From the NCBI GenBank assembly GCA_007844125.1, contig CM017567.1, positions 33,513,665-33,577,664 of the forward strand: 64,000 nt of DNA, in the 5' to 3' direction. This DNA comes from Sinonovacula constricta (lineage: Eukaryota; Mollusca; Bivalvia; Cardiida; Solecurtidae). The notes below the pieces were generated by a model. It was not told the DNA's origin, ran no database searches, and worked only from the letters and a program-made list of their open reading frames with translations. This document shows positions 51,613-62,944 of this stretch, piece after piece. A program made the translations under genes and the position numbers. Within the stretch, counting starts at the first letter, position 1; every line of letters begins with the position of its first letter.

Positions 51613-51810
51613 ATTAAATAGGAAAATAAGACAAAGTCCTATGAGCAGTGCACCTTATACCAGAATTTGAAAAGCACAGGACAAAGGTATAGAAATGCTA
51701 GCCAAATGTAAAAGTGAGAACAAATCCGCGATGAATCATTGAACGAAAAGAGAAAACCCAACAATGACCGTCTTGGAACGGTCAGTTGGCAAAAGAGACA
51801 GACTAGGGTG
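51613..51810 (-). repeat. DHL family, copy 8 (type II), broken frame
   Basis: Minus strand: diverged hairpin region (GACTGACCGTTCCAAGACGG at 51786-51767 survives), then an ATG at 51739 reading MIHRGFVLTFTFG then TAG. The sequence beyond matches copies 4 and 7 down to TGCTCATAGGACTTTGTC. In those copies this frame is open to 33 codons. Confidence 0.7.
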
Positions 51811-51960
51811 TATATACCTCATATCAGAAACTAACAGAGCGCATGAAATGTACTCTACACAGTCGACATATATCCGGCCACTGTTTGAACTATGTGTTTA
51901 TACATAGTTACACCAAGTAAAATTTTGTTAAAATATGGTGAAACATTCAGCCGATTGAGT

Positions 51961-52952
51961 TTGGTCTTGCACAGTCTTTAAATGCTTGACCTTGGTCTTG
52001 CACAGTCTTTAAATGCTTGACCTTGGTCTTGCACAGTCTGTAAATGCTTGACCTTGGTCTTGCACAGTCTTTAAATGCTTTACCTTGGTCTTGCACAGTC
52101 TTTAAATGCTTAACCTTGGTCTTGCACAGTCTTTAAATGCTTGACCTTGGGCTTGCACAGTCTTTAAATGCTTGACCTTGGTCTTGCACAGTCTTTAAAT
52201 GCTCAACCTTGGTCTTGCACAGTCTTTAAATGCTTGACCTTGGTCTTGCACAGTCTTTAAATGCTTGACCTTGGTCTTGCACAGTCTGTAAATGCTTGAC
52301 CTTGGTCTTGCACAGTCTTTAAATGCATGACCTTGGTCTTGCACAGTCTTTAAATGCTTAACCTTGGTCTTGCACAGTCTTTAAATGCTTGACCTTGGGC
52401 TTGCACAGTCTTTAAATGCTTGACCTTGGTCTTGCACAGTCTTTAAATGCTTAACCTTGGTCTTGCACAGTCTTTAAATGCTTGACCTTGGTCTTGCACA
52501 GTCTTTAAATGCTTGACCTTGGTCTTGCACAGTCGTTAAATGCTTGACCTTGGTCTTGCACAGTCTTTAAATGCTTGACCTTGGGCTTGCACAGTCTTTA
52601 AATGCTTGACCTTGGTCTTGCACTGTCTTTAAATGCTTAACCTTGGTCTTGCACAGTCTTTAAATGCTTGACCTTGGTCTTGCACAGTCTTTAAATGCTT
52701 GACCTTGGTCTTGCACAGTCTTTAAATGCTTGACCTTGGTCTTGCACAGTCTTTAAATGTTTGACCTTGGTCTTGCACATTCTTTAAATGCTTGACCTTG
52801 GTCTTGCACAGTCTTTAATTGCTTGACCTTGGTCTTGCACAGTCTGTAAATGCTTGACCTTGGTCTTGCACAGTCTTTAAATGCTTGACCTTGGTCTTGC
52901 ACAGTCTTTAAATGCTTGACCTTGGTCTTGCACAGTCTTAAATTGCTTGACC
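51961..52952. repeat. 31-bp minisatellite, 32 units, with higher-order structure
   Basis: Unit core TTGGTCTTGCACAGTCTTTA then AATGCTTGACC, exactly 31 bp in all 32 units. Point variants recur with order: CTGTAAA in units 3 and 11, TTAACC in 5 and 13, GGGCTTGC in 7, 15 and 21, and an AACC ending in 8, 16 and 22. So units 3-8 and 11-16 are copies of each other eight units (248 bp) apart. Open frames over the array are allowed only by chance variants. Confidence 0.97.
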
Positions 52953-52974
52953 TTGTTATAACAGGACACTCTGG

Positions 52975-53470
52975 ACAAATGATTAATAAAGGAGTAGGTG
53001 CATACATGTACTCCGAAAAAAGTAGTAAAGAGAAAAAGTTGCATACTATGAATACAAGCGTAATGATTAGGTGATATAGATGTGTGCATACTTGGAATAA
53101 AAGCGAGAAAACGCGTAACAAAGAGGTTGGTGCATATTTTCAATTAAAGCGTAATAAAGAGCTTAGCGCATAGTCTGATGAAAAGAGTAACAGAGAGGTA
53201 GGTGCCTACTCGGAATAAAAGAGTAATATAGAAATAGATTCATACTCTGAAAAAATGCGAAATAAAGAGGTAGTTTAATACACTAAATAAAGGCGTAATA
53301 AAGAGGTAAGTGCATACCCTGAATAAAATGGTAAAAAACTGTAGGTGCATGCTCTGAATAAAAGCGTAATAAAGAAGTATTTTATACTCTGATAAACACA
53401 TTAATAATGAAGTACATGAAGACTCCGAATAAATTAGTAAAATAATAAAAAGGTAGGTGCATAAATGTGA
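52975..53470. repeat. 36-bp degenerate minisatellite, about 13 units
   Basis: Repeating theme GAATAAAAGCGTAATAAAGA then GGTAGGTGCATACTCT, about 36 bp, heavily diverged with small indels. It abuts the 31-bp array. Because 36 is a multiple of three, minus-strand frames show a 12-residue Tyr/Leu/Phe-rich periodicity, which is a by-product. Confidence 0.85.
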
Positions 53471-53910
53471 TAAAACCATGTTTTACGTATTATCATTTTT
53501 AACGGACAAATTGAAACGCCATAGCCTGTAGACGTGCTGTCTCTTATGCTTACTGTGGTAATGTAATCTATACAAGAAACGTAACGTGACGGCATTCCCC
53601 AAGTTAGTCCTTAATGCTTAATTCAATATTTGGCAGCCTAGCCTATGTTTTGACAACTCTTTTACAGCCATTTCGATTGATATGTAAAGCCTCACACATT
53701 ATTATTCCGCAAATGTTTTGAGAGGAAGTCACTGCACCTAATTGGGAATGGAAAAAACCTGGTTATTAACATTAAGAAAACATTTTGTGTGTGTTTGCCG
53801 TTGAATATTTTTCCGTTAAGAAAAGGTAAAACGCCGACAAAATATACTCAGAGGAAAGTGCCAAAAATAATTCATTGCGTGTAAATTTGTTTGAAACAGC
53901 AATAACTTTA
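53471..53910. other. AT-rich DNA without recognised feature
   Basis: Nothing recognised. Confidence 0.5.
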
Positions 53911-54099
53911 AACACACACACGCACAACCACGAAGGCACATACACGCTCGCGAACACACACGCACACATACACACGCACACACACGCGCACATACACACG
54001 CACACACACATACCGGCCCCCACGCGCGCACACCAACGCGCGAACACCCACGCGCGCACACACACGCACGCGCACACACACGCGCACGCACACACACAA
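53911..54099. repeat. Imperfect (CA)n/(CGCA)n microsatellite
   Basis: CA-rich array with many CG, CCC and GAA interruptions, older than the pure CA tract at 3941. All four long frames across it are artefacts. Confidence 0.9.
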
Positions 54100-54249
54100 T
54101 GAGATCAGTAGAAATTTGTGTGACAATTGTTTTGGCACAAGCTTCCAGGTGGTATGGTGTTTAAATGACATTTTATACAGTTGTACAATCTGAAAAAAAA
54201 ATCCAAATGCTCTAACACATATGTTCTAGATTGTATGCTAATTATAAAG

Positions 54250-54300
54250 TATTGAATAAATAAATAAATAAATACAATAAATACAATAAATAAATAAATC
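54250..54300. repeat. (AAAT)n microsatellite
   Basis: AAAT/ATACA repeats. Confidence 0.85.
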
Positions 54301-54449
54301 AATATCTAACAGTCAATGAAATAAATGAACGCATTTAAAAATGAAACAGTACATAAGTTTGTAATTGTATAATGACATATATAATTTATAAAACGTTAAC
54401 TAGTCACGTATGAGAGATACAAGCATGCATTATAAATGTAATAGAGACT

Positions 54450-54610
54450 GTGTCTTTTTTCCAGTCTGATTTGCCAAAACATGGTCTTCGGAGTGATATA
54501 CATTTGTTTTCCCGACTTGAAACGAATGCGAAGTGACAACCAGGGTTGAGATTCTGAGGAAAATATCCACATCAATTATTTAGATAGGGAAAACTACAGC
54601 CTTACAACGT
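54450..54610 (+). repeat. Third, diverged copy of a duplicate block
   Basis: CCAGTCTGATTTGCCAAAACATGG...CGACTTGAAACGAATGCGAAGTGACA..GAGATTCTGAGG follows the order of 48895-49030. It is a fragment of the segmental duplicate beyond copy B. Confidence 0.5.
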
Positions 54611-55189
54611 ATCATCACGTACTTTATTACGTATGGAAAACGTAACTTAATGTTTCTTTTCTACTCGTTCAGATTTGTGGCATTGGTCATACTGGTTCAG
54701 CTTTTTGATAGAATATATATATATACATTTATATTTGTTTTTTATTTTTTCCCAAATATTCAATAATCAGGCGTCGGATACATGAAGTATCTTAGCTATT
54801 TTTTCTGACTAAAACTTCCTAAATCCTAAGACATTTCTTACATTAACTGATTTAAAAAATATGTAATTTAAGAAACTTTCATATATCTAAAGAATATTTC
54901 AAGATTTAAGAAAAATTCATATTTTAAGTCAGGAAAAAATAAATAACATTCTTCAATAGTACAACCCCGAACTCTTATGCATTGAGTTCGGTAAATGTAT
55001 CGTGTCGTCAATATATTATAAAACAAAACATAATAACAGTTAGGAAAATTGAGTAATTAATACTAAATTAAAACACAACAATAAAGTATAGGTTCACTTG
55101 TATACGCATTATTAAAAAAAGTTAAGATCGAATGAGATTAATGTTAGCCCTCTTTCCCTTATGTGCTGCAATTCACGCGTTATTTATAC

Positions 55190-55690
55190 TACTAGGTTTG
55201 TTTGTCTGAAAGTAGTGAGACACCCCATATAAAGGTGTCAAATATTTTGTTATGTGTACACCACTTTATTATAACATAAAACATCATTATTTCCAACAAT
55301 TTACACAATTTTAGTAAAGTATTTCTTACAGAACCATTTTTTCATTACTATAAAACATACACTCCCGCTCGGATAGTAGCACGCTGACGCGGTAATGGTA
55401 GCGTCACGTTCATAACGTTATTACTCCTTCTCAGACTACACACCATCACACTCGATACACTTCATGTGGCGCTCAACCCACTTGCCATAAACCTTCCTAC
55501 ACCAACTACTGTCAATTTTAAGTAAAATTCAACGTCATCTGTTCCAACGCTTCAAAGTAAGCGAATTCTGATTCCTTGCTGTTCTGCTTTTAAGTGCGGG
55601 AAAATATAGCAGAGTCAATCGGCGCAGGTCTTAGCCTCTGTTTCTAGCTGAGTCGATGCAGCCATGTGTGTCATATTATTGATAAATCCG
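55190..55690 (-). mobile_element. mariner-like transposon, 3' fragment
   Basis: On the minus strand, broken frames read LYFPALKS..., then a stop-interrupted stretch, then DSSWCRKVYGKWVERHMKCI. This matches the end of Tc1/mariner transposases (FP-LK... then W-Y...W-RH-KCI-C-G) as known from the family. The element then runs to ATATGGGGTGTCTCACTACT and TTCAGACAAAC near 55195, a mariner-type terminal repeat. The 5' half, including the first catalytic aspartates, was not found, and stops plus frameshifts make it inactive. Confidence 0.68.
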
Positions 55691-57749
55691 TCTCAAGTAT
55701 CACGGTTAGGTTAATTCTATCTTATCGAAAAATCAAAGACCGCTGCCGGATTTATTCGCATCTCGAAACTTAATAACCGGTTAATTAAATTTAATTGTGT
55801 TTCAAGTATAACATGAAACTTCTCCAATTCAATAAAACGGAGGCTTGTTTCCTAAACGTTCAAAATAAATATGCAGTAGGGATAGTGAGTAAAGAATATT
55901 TTTATACGTTATATAATGGCTTTACGGCATCAACAATCAATCGGAACACATTTTTCACCGGAATGTATTTTATTTTATTTTTTTTATTAATTTTACATTC
56001 AACATTTAGAACATATATTAACCTTAACGAACGTTCTCCTCTTTGAATCATTTCTTAAAGTTCCATAATCTGGGCAATTTATTTGAGAAAAAAAATATAC
56101 CCTTCCTTTGTTCAAATCTGTGTTAACTGGTTATAGAAATTGCACTAAGTTTACTTATACTATAAAAAATAAGTTTTCTGATAAAAACGATGAAAACCAA
56201 TAAAAATAAAGATAAAATTAAATAAAAATGAAAATCAAATTTGACATTTAAATATATATTATTTTAATTGCAACGACAAATAATTTGCAAGCTGACACAT
56301 AATCAAGACTATACAATCAGATATAACTTTACGTAACTTATTATGAATGTTAATGTTAAATAAGAAAAAAGACACAACATGATATACTTTTATATATACA
56401 CTTTATTGATGTTATGCCAATGTTCAGTTATCATTGAAAGCCATGGGATGACAGAGAAAGAATAAATTTCATTTTGTTATCATTGATATTTAAACGTATA
56501 AAAGACTCACCGGATATTAGATAATGGTTTTAAGACTTCAATTTTTATCTCACAGTTAATATTTATTTAATACAGTAGGAGTCTGGGAGCTGGAAAATAA
56601 ACCTCGTCCGATATTGATTCATTGTTAGCAAATATGACTGCTAATTTAGCAGAAAAAGTAAATGTAAAGAAAATGATCGTGAATATAACATATTTTAAGG
56701 GTTTATTACTGTTAATTGCGAAATGTAAAACACCCTTATGCACTGGTTGATATAAAGGAAGAAGTATCATTTCCATTCAAAAGAGATTATTGACTAGCTC
56801 CAATAATGGTCAATATTGTGAACAGCTAAAGTGGTTACTTAGCACCCATGTTCATTTTTGTAGTTGGTGAAAAAATGCCAATAAGTAACAGGCGTTGTTT
56901 TATTGATTAACTGTTTTAGTCATCCAGCTATAATAACTGGTATTCTGACACAAGAAACGCGTACTTGTTCTACAAGTTCAACTTGTGAACGCTTAAATAA
57001 TTCAGAAAAATCAATTCATGACCTCGAAAATTGTAAACTTTCCGAAGCATCTGCAGTAGTATTGAACATCGAGGGTCAGATTGACCGTCCCTTGATACCA
57101 AATAAGTAGCATGCTTTTTGTAATGGATCATCAATACAAACAAATAATCATCTAGAATCCTTGACCTTATTACAGTCGTGTGTTTTGTAGGGACATACAA
57201 GGTGAATCGTAAGGCATGTTCTAGATGGACATTAAATATGAACACGACAAGTAAATAAATAAATAAACAATTTGTTTATTTAAGCTATAAAATCTGCAAA
57301 ATAGACTGTCTCCATGTGCAAATTTCAGTGAGCATTCCATCTATAGTCATCGCGCTCCAACGCATCGACAATTAACGACTTTATAGGCGATTTCAGGAAT
57401 TAAAATACTAGTATTGGCATATGCATAACGCAGTTGACGTTTGACATATATTTAAAATCTGTATAATTATTATTTTTTCTGTTTATAAGATAACAATTCA
57501 TGAATATTGAGTTTATATATGTTTAGACATGGTGTAATGGACTTATGTATAAATATAGGTAAAATCCGGTTTTAAAACCAGTTTACACCAGCAGATAATC
57601 TGTCAATCAAATTTGAAGTCAATGGAAAGCAGTTTAACTATTTACACAATATAACACAATAAATTATGCGTCTAGGTACTATAGGCAGAATCGTCTGTTA
57701 TAAACACGTTGTTTTCAAAAATAATACCAATCCTATTTTGATGTAGACT
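55691..57749. other. No supported gene
   Basis: A block at 55740-55860 (GCCGGATTTATTCGCATCTC...) recurs at 59225-59350 (GCCTGATTTATGTGCATCCC...), so both belong to a low-copy repeat. A hydrophobic minus frame at 56567-56776 is unrecognised. Confidence 0.4.
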
Positions 57750-58205
57750 TGCCAGTTTCTATTACAGATGGATGCCCTTTAATATAAAAAAGGTTCACTT
57801 AATTAATAAATGGTATCGCTCTAATTCTTTTCTTCTATTTGGAAAACAACGATTGCTATTATTTACAAAAGAGTCCTAACCAACACGGTCAGGAGAGTCC
57901 CGATATTATATATATGTATCACTGCCTAAGATGTTAAAAAGTCTCCCATTTAAGCACAATATCGTCATATTAATATTAATGCCTTTTTCTATTATATGAT
58001 TAATATATTTCTTACATCAATTCATTGTAGCAATTTCACTTACATTTGCATGTGAACCACATTTTCAATATCATTTCACTAGACTAAACTTATTTTACTG
58101 TAGGTTTGCAAGTTTCTCGTACAAATGGATGTCCTTTGACATGAAAATGTTTACTTGATAAATGGTATCGCTCTAATTCCTTTCTTATATTTGGAAGTAT
58201 TTATA
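57750..58205. repeat. Local duplicate pair, about 360 bp apart
   Basis: 57757-57842 and 58117-58195 share GATAAATGGTATCGCTCTAA and flanking sequence. The stretch 57845-58110 also matches 60585-60830. Confidence 0.7.
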
Positions 58206-59773
58206 TAACTCCAGATTTGGTCAAGTATTAAACAGTCTTAATTCAGAGAACAACAGCCTTGTTTTTTCAGTCTTGAGTATATTGCTAAGGATTAAAGACA
58301 AAGCTCCTGCTTTGGGGATCCTGGCTAACAGTATGTTCTTGGGCAAAACGCATATATCTTTATTTAATTACATTTATATTTGTATTCAAAATGCATTCAC
58401 TACCGGATAGACATTTATTATATGTAAAGGCAATAAAAGCTCCCAGAAATCAGATTTAACATAGCATTATATTCTACCAACACCTCATATTTTAAAAAAG
58501 CAAGAGCACTTTACGTGGGAGAATCTAAACATCATTTTGTTTCAGTATGTCTTGCGTCTACTTATTAAGTTTTCCAAATAACTTCTTAAATCATTTTTGT
58601 CTCAATATGTTCTAATTAATTACCTTGTGTTCCAGACATACAATAATGTTCCTAATAGAAGATATAAACGAGAAAAACATACTAGTCACATAAACAATAA
58701 ATATCCTTTTCTTCATACTTAAGTACATATGTATGATTATATACCCTATTTCTACTGCAAAGTTTAATTGGTTTCCTATAAGATTGATTGAATTTGCTTT
58801 CACATAGGTTCCTTTGTTCCAAAGGTACACAGTCATGTTTACTGAAGCACATACATGCATTTCTCACCGTTCATTTGAGGGCTTGAATCTAGAAAAAAGA
58901 AATCAACCTTGATGTTGGCATTTGGCTCGTCGAGGCAACCCCTTTTTATAATATGAACTTATTTAATCAATCGAATATTAAAGGAAGCTTAATACACAAG
59001 CAGGAGAATCAATATCCGACAAAACATTGACTGAGTACGACAATGATAAAAATGATATATACATATACTATCTTACTTGTTAGCGCGTATTTTGGTAACT
59101 GCAACATATTTTGACGATTCTTTTCCGTTTATGCTTTTTTTATTGTGCTGATTATTAAACGCCTGACAAAGTCAATTGTTAACAGTCCATCCCAATTATC
59201 ATGATAACATGATTGGAGTCATACCGAATTTCAAAGAAGGTCACTGCCTGATTTATGTGCATCCCGAAACTCATTATTGCTAAGATAATTCAATTTAACA
59301 GGTCAACTATCATAAAATGTTCCACACACTCATAAAACGACGGCTTTCAGTTTTAATGGCAACCATCGGAACGTCCTTCAGGAACAGCAAGTCTCCTACA
59401 CAAAGAAAATACAGTGCAGAAAAACAGAAATATTTCGATAAAGTGTTAAATACCATCAGGTGTTCAACAAAACATGAATCGACCGCCCGTTCTATGTAAA
59501 TAAGAGTTTTATGCAGACATGAAATCTATACAATCAGGATGAAATTGCCATCTTCTAATGTAGCTTATTCACATTTATTAAACAAACATGTTGTAATCAT
59601 ATTGTCTTCCAAAAAAAAACACAGAGTCACACAAATAAGCTCAATGTTGATGTTGATTACATATTTTGATGTTTTCTGTCTTATGAAAAGCGTCAACGAA
59701 CTTAATCTAAATTAAAAGATTAAAAGAGTTGGAAATTTAAAAAAAGTAAGTTCAATCGTCGCAACGAAGACAA
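58206..59773. other. No supported gene; hydrophobic minus-strand frame at 58612-58860
   Basis: The frame (NMTVYLWNKGTYVKANSIN...YIIIHMYLSMKKRIFIVYVT) begins with a motif like NMTTLYLNGR and NMTILCLNGR decoded from the minus strand at about 60700 and 57930. It may be a decayed membrane-protein exon or a repeat. Not recognised. Confidence 0.3.
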
Positions 59774-59795
59774 TATACTGTTCGAAAACAGTATA
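59774..59795. other. Perfect 9-bp hairpin with CGAA tetraloop
   Basis: TATACTGTT / AACAGTATA around CGAA. It could be a minus- or plus-strand RNA hairpin or a chance palindrome. Confidence 0.5.
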
Positions 59796-59869
59796 CCTCC
59801 GACGAAAATCATCCGACATTCACCATGACAGTTACAATTTTAATCAGAAAAGATCTTTTCAAAATTTCC

Positions 59870-60085
59870 ACAGATATTTAAATTTTATTTACCTGTAGAC
59901 AAAGGCAAGCAAGTTAAATGTAAGTGTGACAAAAACACAGACGAGACATAACATACAATAAGAAAAACCATCAGTTACCGCTTTGGAACGGTCAGTCGGC
60001 AAAAGGGCCGACTGGGGTGCTTAAACCTGGTTTGTGGAGCGCTCCAACCTCGCACTTTTTTCATCGAATTTTAGAAAACAACCCA
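59870..60085 (-). repeat. DHL family, copy 9 (type I), best-preserved hairpins
   Basis: In plus-strand order: the donor-side block ATTTACCTGTAGACAAAGGC, the ATG (complement) at 59947-59949, hairpin 2 (59977-59992, ACCG/CGGT), hairpin 1 (59993-60014, perfect 8-bp stem CAGTCGGC/GCCGACTG with loop AAAAGG), and GGTGCTTAAACCTGGTTTGT. Relative to copy 10 the signal-peptide codons have lost two bases early, which shifts the frame. The hairpins are intact. Confidence 0.82.
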
Positions 60086-61589
60086 AATCAACAAAATAAA
60101 TTGTAGAATTGTTAAGAGTTAGTGCGTTTAAAAAACACATATCATAAAAGCCGATGATTTATTCGCAGTAGGCATATTATATATTATAAGGGTACCAAAA
60201 ATCCCGATGTTACATCTACTGTCAATCTCATGAACTTACTTTCGGAAAAATAATGAAATACTTAGTTTATATTTAAACAAATTAATGAATTAAAGTCCAA
60301 TTGTATACAAAAGCCCATGTAAATGTTGTTTTTTATTTAACCAGAAGATGTAAGAAGATTGCTCTGTTTTCGCATTTAATGATATACTAAACGTACTGGA
60401 TTTTAGACCAACAGTAAAACCCCCGGCTCAAGGAAGGTATTTACTCGTCGAAAATAACTTATTTATAACTTATTTATAAGCTAATAATATATTGTAGACG
60501 TTCATTTCTTGCGATTGCTTTGAATAAAATAAAACTGACAGTGCTGTGAATTTGGTGTGCTGTTTTAGTCCAATAAAAAGTGACAGGCTGACGATTGCTA
60601 TTATACACAACAGACTTCTCACCAACACAGTCAGGAGAGTCCCAATAGGATATACATGTATCACTGCCTACGGTATTTGTTATTATATAACTCTCCCATT
60701 TAAGTACAATGTGGTCATATTTATAGTGATGCTTTTCTTCTCTAATATGATTAATATACTTCTTCCAATTATTGCGGCAATTTTACTTAAATAGGTTTTT
60801 GAACAACTTTTCTGTCATTTCACTAGACTAAACTGTCTTAGAATGCTTATTTTATAAGATGGTGTTACATGTAGTCAAAGAGCTCAATCAAAGTTTCATG
60901 ACAAACATTGCAATGTTTTCACCTTCAAACATTTTTACTTTTTACAATATCCATTTCTTGTCTTAGAGCTGCACATGTCCATTAACCACGTAGATCCAAA
61001 ACGTAAGCCACCACGCCCCATCAATACAAGGAAGCTTAGTATATCCTATCAAACGCCAGAGACGAGAACAGTCAATATTCGTACAACATCTGTTGTTATC
61101 TGTCGAAAATTACAAAACAGCCATATATCTTTATGAATTTCACAATACAGCAGCCGTGTTTGTAATTTTCGCAAAATGCTACTGCGCAGTTCCAGATTAT
61201 ACATATCATCCTCAAGAAGACCAACAAATAAGGCCGATTTCTAACTCCTCTGGCTGCTTAGCCTCTCACCGCGTGGGTTCCTGTCACGTTCGGGCGAAGG
61301 ACTTAATGGGAGAAGGTCTTCCAGCTGACTTGTGTCAGGGGTTTTCCTCCACCAAAAAGATGGACGTTGATATAATGATCACATTTTGTCGCTTCAATAT
61401 ATGTCAAAAGCAAAACAAAACAATAAATAAGGTATCATTTACTTGGATTACTGTTTAAAACTTGCTTTGTACTTCCATAAAATGACAACAGAGACAATGT
61501 GATCAGGATTCACAGTCCCTGTAAGGTGTCTTTAAACAGCGCCGCGGAAAATTAGGGTTATTTCAAGATCGATTATCTCCAGATATTTG
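60086..61589. other. No supported gene; repeat fragments
   Basis: 60585-60830 repeats 57845-58110. GC-richer DNA at 61235-61355 (CCGCGTGGGTTCCTGTCACG...) looks like a foreign repeat fragment within a 121-codon frame at 61093-61458 that is not recognised. Confidence 0.4.
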
Positions 61590-61790
61590 CTCATCATAAC
61601 CAATTTGTATGCCTTATATAAATGCGTTGTAAGTAAACTTGGCAAATAAACGGTCAGCTATGGATGACTAAGCGAAGTGATATGTCTCAGATAATGACGG
61701 ATAAAGGATGGGGGGAGTAAATCACAGATGCAATTTCCTCGTTAACTGGATACCGTATAAACGGGCTTAATTATTAAGGTTTTTCATACA
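61590..61790 (-). repeat. Landmark module, inverted copy
   Basis: The reverse complement gives ATACGGTATCCAGTTAACGA, GGAAATTGCATCTGTGATTT, then AGCTGACCGTTTATTTGCC and GCATACAAATTGGTTATG, in the order of the 44645 module. It is the only copy on the minus strand. Confidence 0.55.
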
Positions 61791-62944
61791 ACAGTTATTC
61801 CACTTTTATATAGACACCATCAACAAAACAAAGTCTCTATATTCTTAAGTTACTTTTTAAAATTTACATGTTTAAATGTTCTGTTAATAATTTTTTTTAA
61901 AGATAATTTATTTTGTTAAATGCAATATATAACTTATTTATTTGATAAACAAGTTTGCAAGATGTATAATCTCATTTTATTGGCTTGGTAATAATTTAAG
62001 CCAGAATAATAAAAGCAAACGTTATATTTGAGAACCCGGACGATTACTGTCATTTTATGTTTTCAGTAATTTCCTCCAGTCCTCTTGTACCAGTGATGTT
62101 CCGAATGCTGCGTGTATCAATGTTGTTTTAATCTCCGCCTTTAAACAGATAAAATAATGCAATCATGATTTGCAGTAATGTACGACCAGCGTAGCAAGGA
62201 AATGGAAAGCAAACAGGCTTTCAATCCATGTTTTACGTTTTCTATTGCAGATGTGTATCAACTGGAATTATTACTTCTTTGTTTTAAAATATAGATTTTT
62301 TAAAAAAAATGTGCAAAATAAATTTTCTCAAGATGCAATAATGGTATAGTTTTTTTATGTAAATTGTAAATATAACATTGCTTGCAATTTGTATAATTGA
62401 AATTTAACAAAAAATTACGCATCATGAAATTGATCAAAAGGCAAAGAATATATACAATTGAAATTCTTGCACTTACCATAAAATTGTGAGGAAACACTAC
62501 AAAATATGAAGAATAAGATATTTTACCAGACCCCAATGATCAATGCAACCTAGCTGCATTATTTTGTGTCCCGAGCGGCAAAAATAAACGAGACTAATAA
62601 ATCGTCGATAATTACTTTAACTATAATATTTAAATAAAGATATTATTACCTATTTACGTTATATTTAATGGGTGTTATGCTACTCTTCAGTTGTTATTGA
62701 TACTCAACGGAGCGGGCAGGAAAGCCTGCATTTCACAATGTTATTACTGATTTATAAACGTAAGTCTGACCAGGAATATTTATTATAGTTTTAACGCTTT
62801 CTACTTTTTATGTATAGAGAGTTTATGCATAACATCTTCCTAAAGTAAATAATGATTTAGTTGAGTATTGATAACTTTACCTCTTAACAAAACTGATTTT
62901 TTGTTTGCAAACGATACATAGGATTTTTAAAAGTTATTTAAAAA
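61791..62944. other. AT-rich DNA without recognised feature
   Basis: Nothing recognised. Confidence 0.5.

Noticed and set aside
51961..52952. Regular 31-bp repeats resembling a CRISPR array
   Set aside because: Units are contiguous with no spacers, the host is a eukaryote and no cas-like genes are present. It is a minisatellite.
52753..53479. Minus-strand open frames of 79-122 codons with periodic peptide repeats
   Set aside because: They lie in the 31-bp and 36-bp arrays. The 31-bp consensus has a stop in one frame, and openness depends on chance variants.
61235..61355. GC-rich patch in a 121-codon frame as a gene
   Set aside because: The composition changes abruptly within the frame, which suggests an inserted repeat fragment. 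No domain or splice signal supports a gene.
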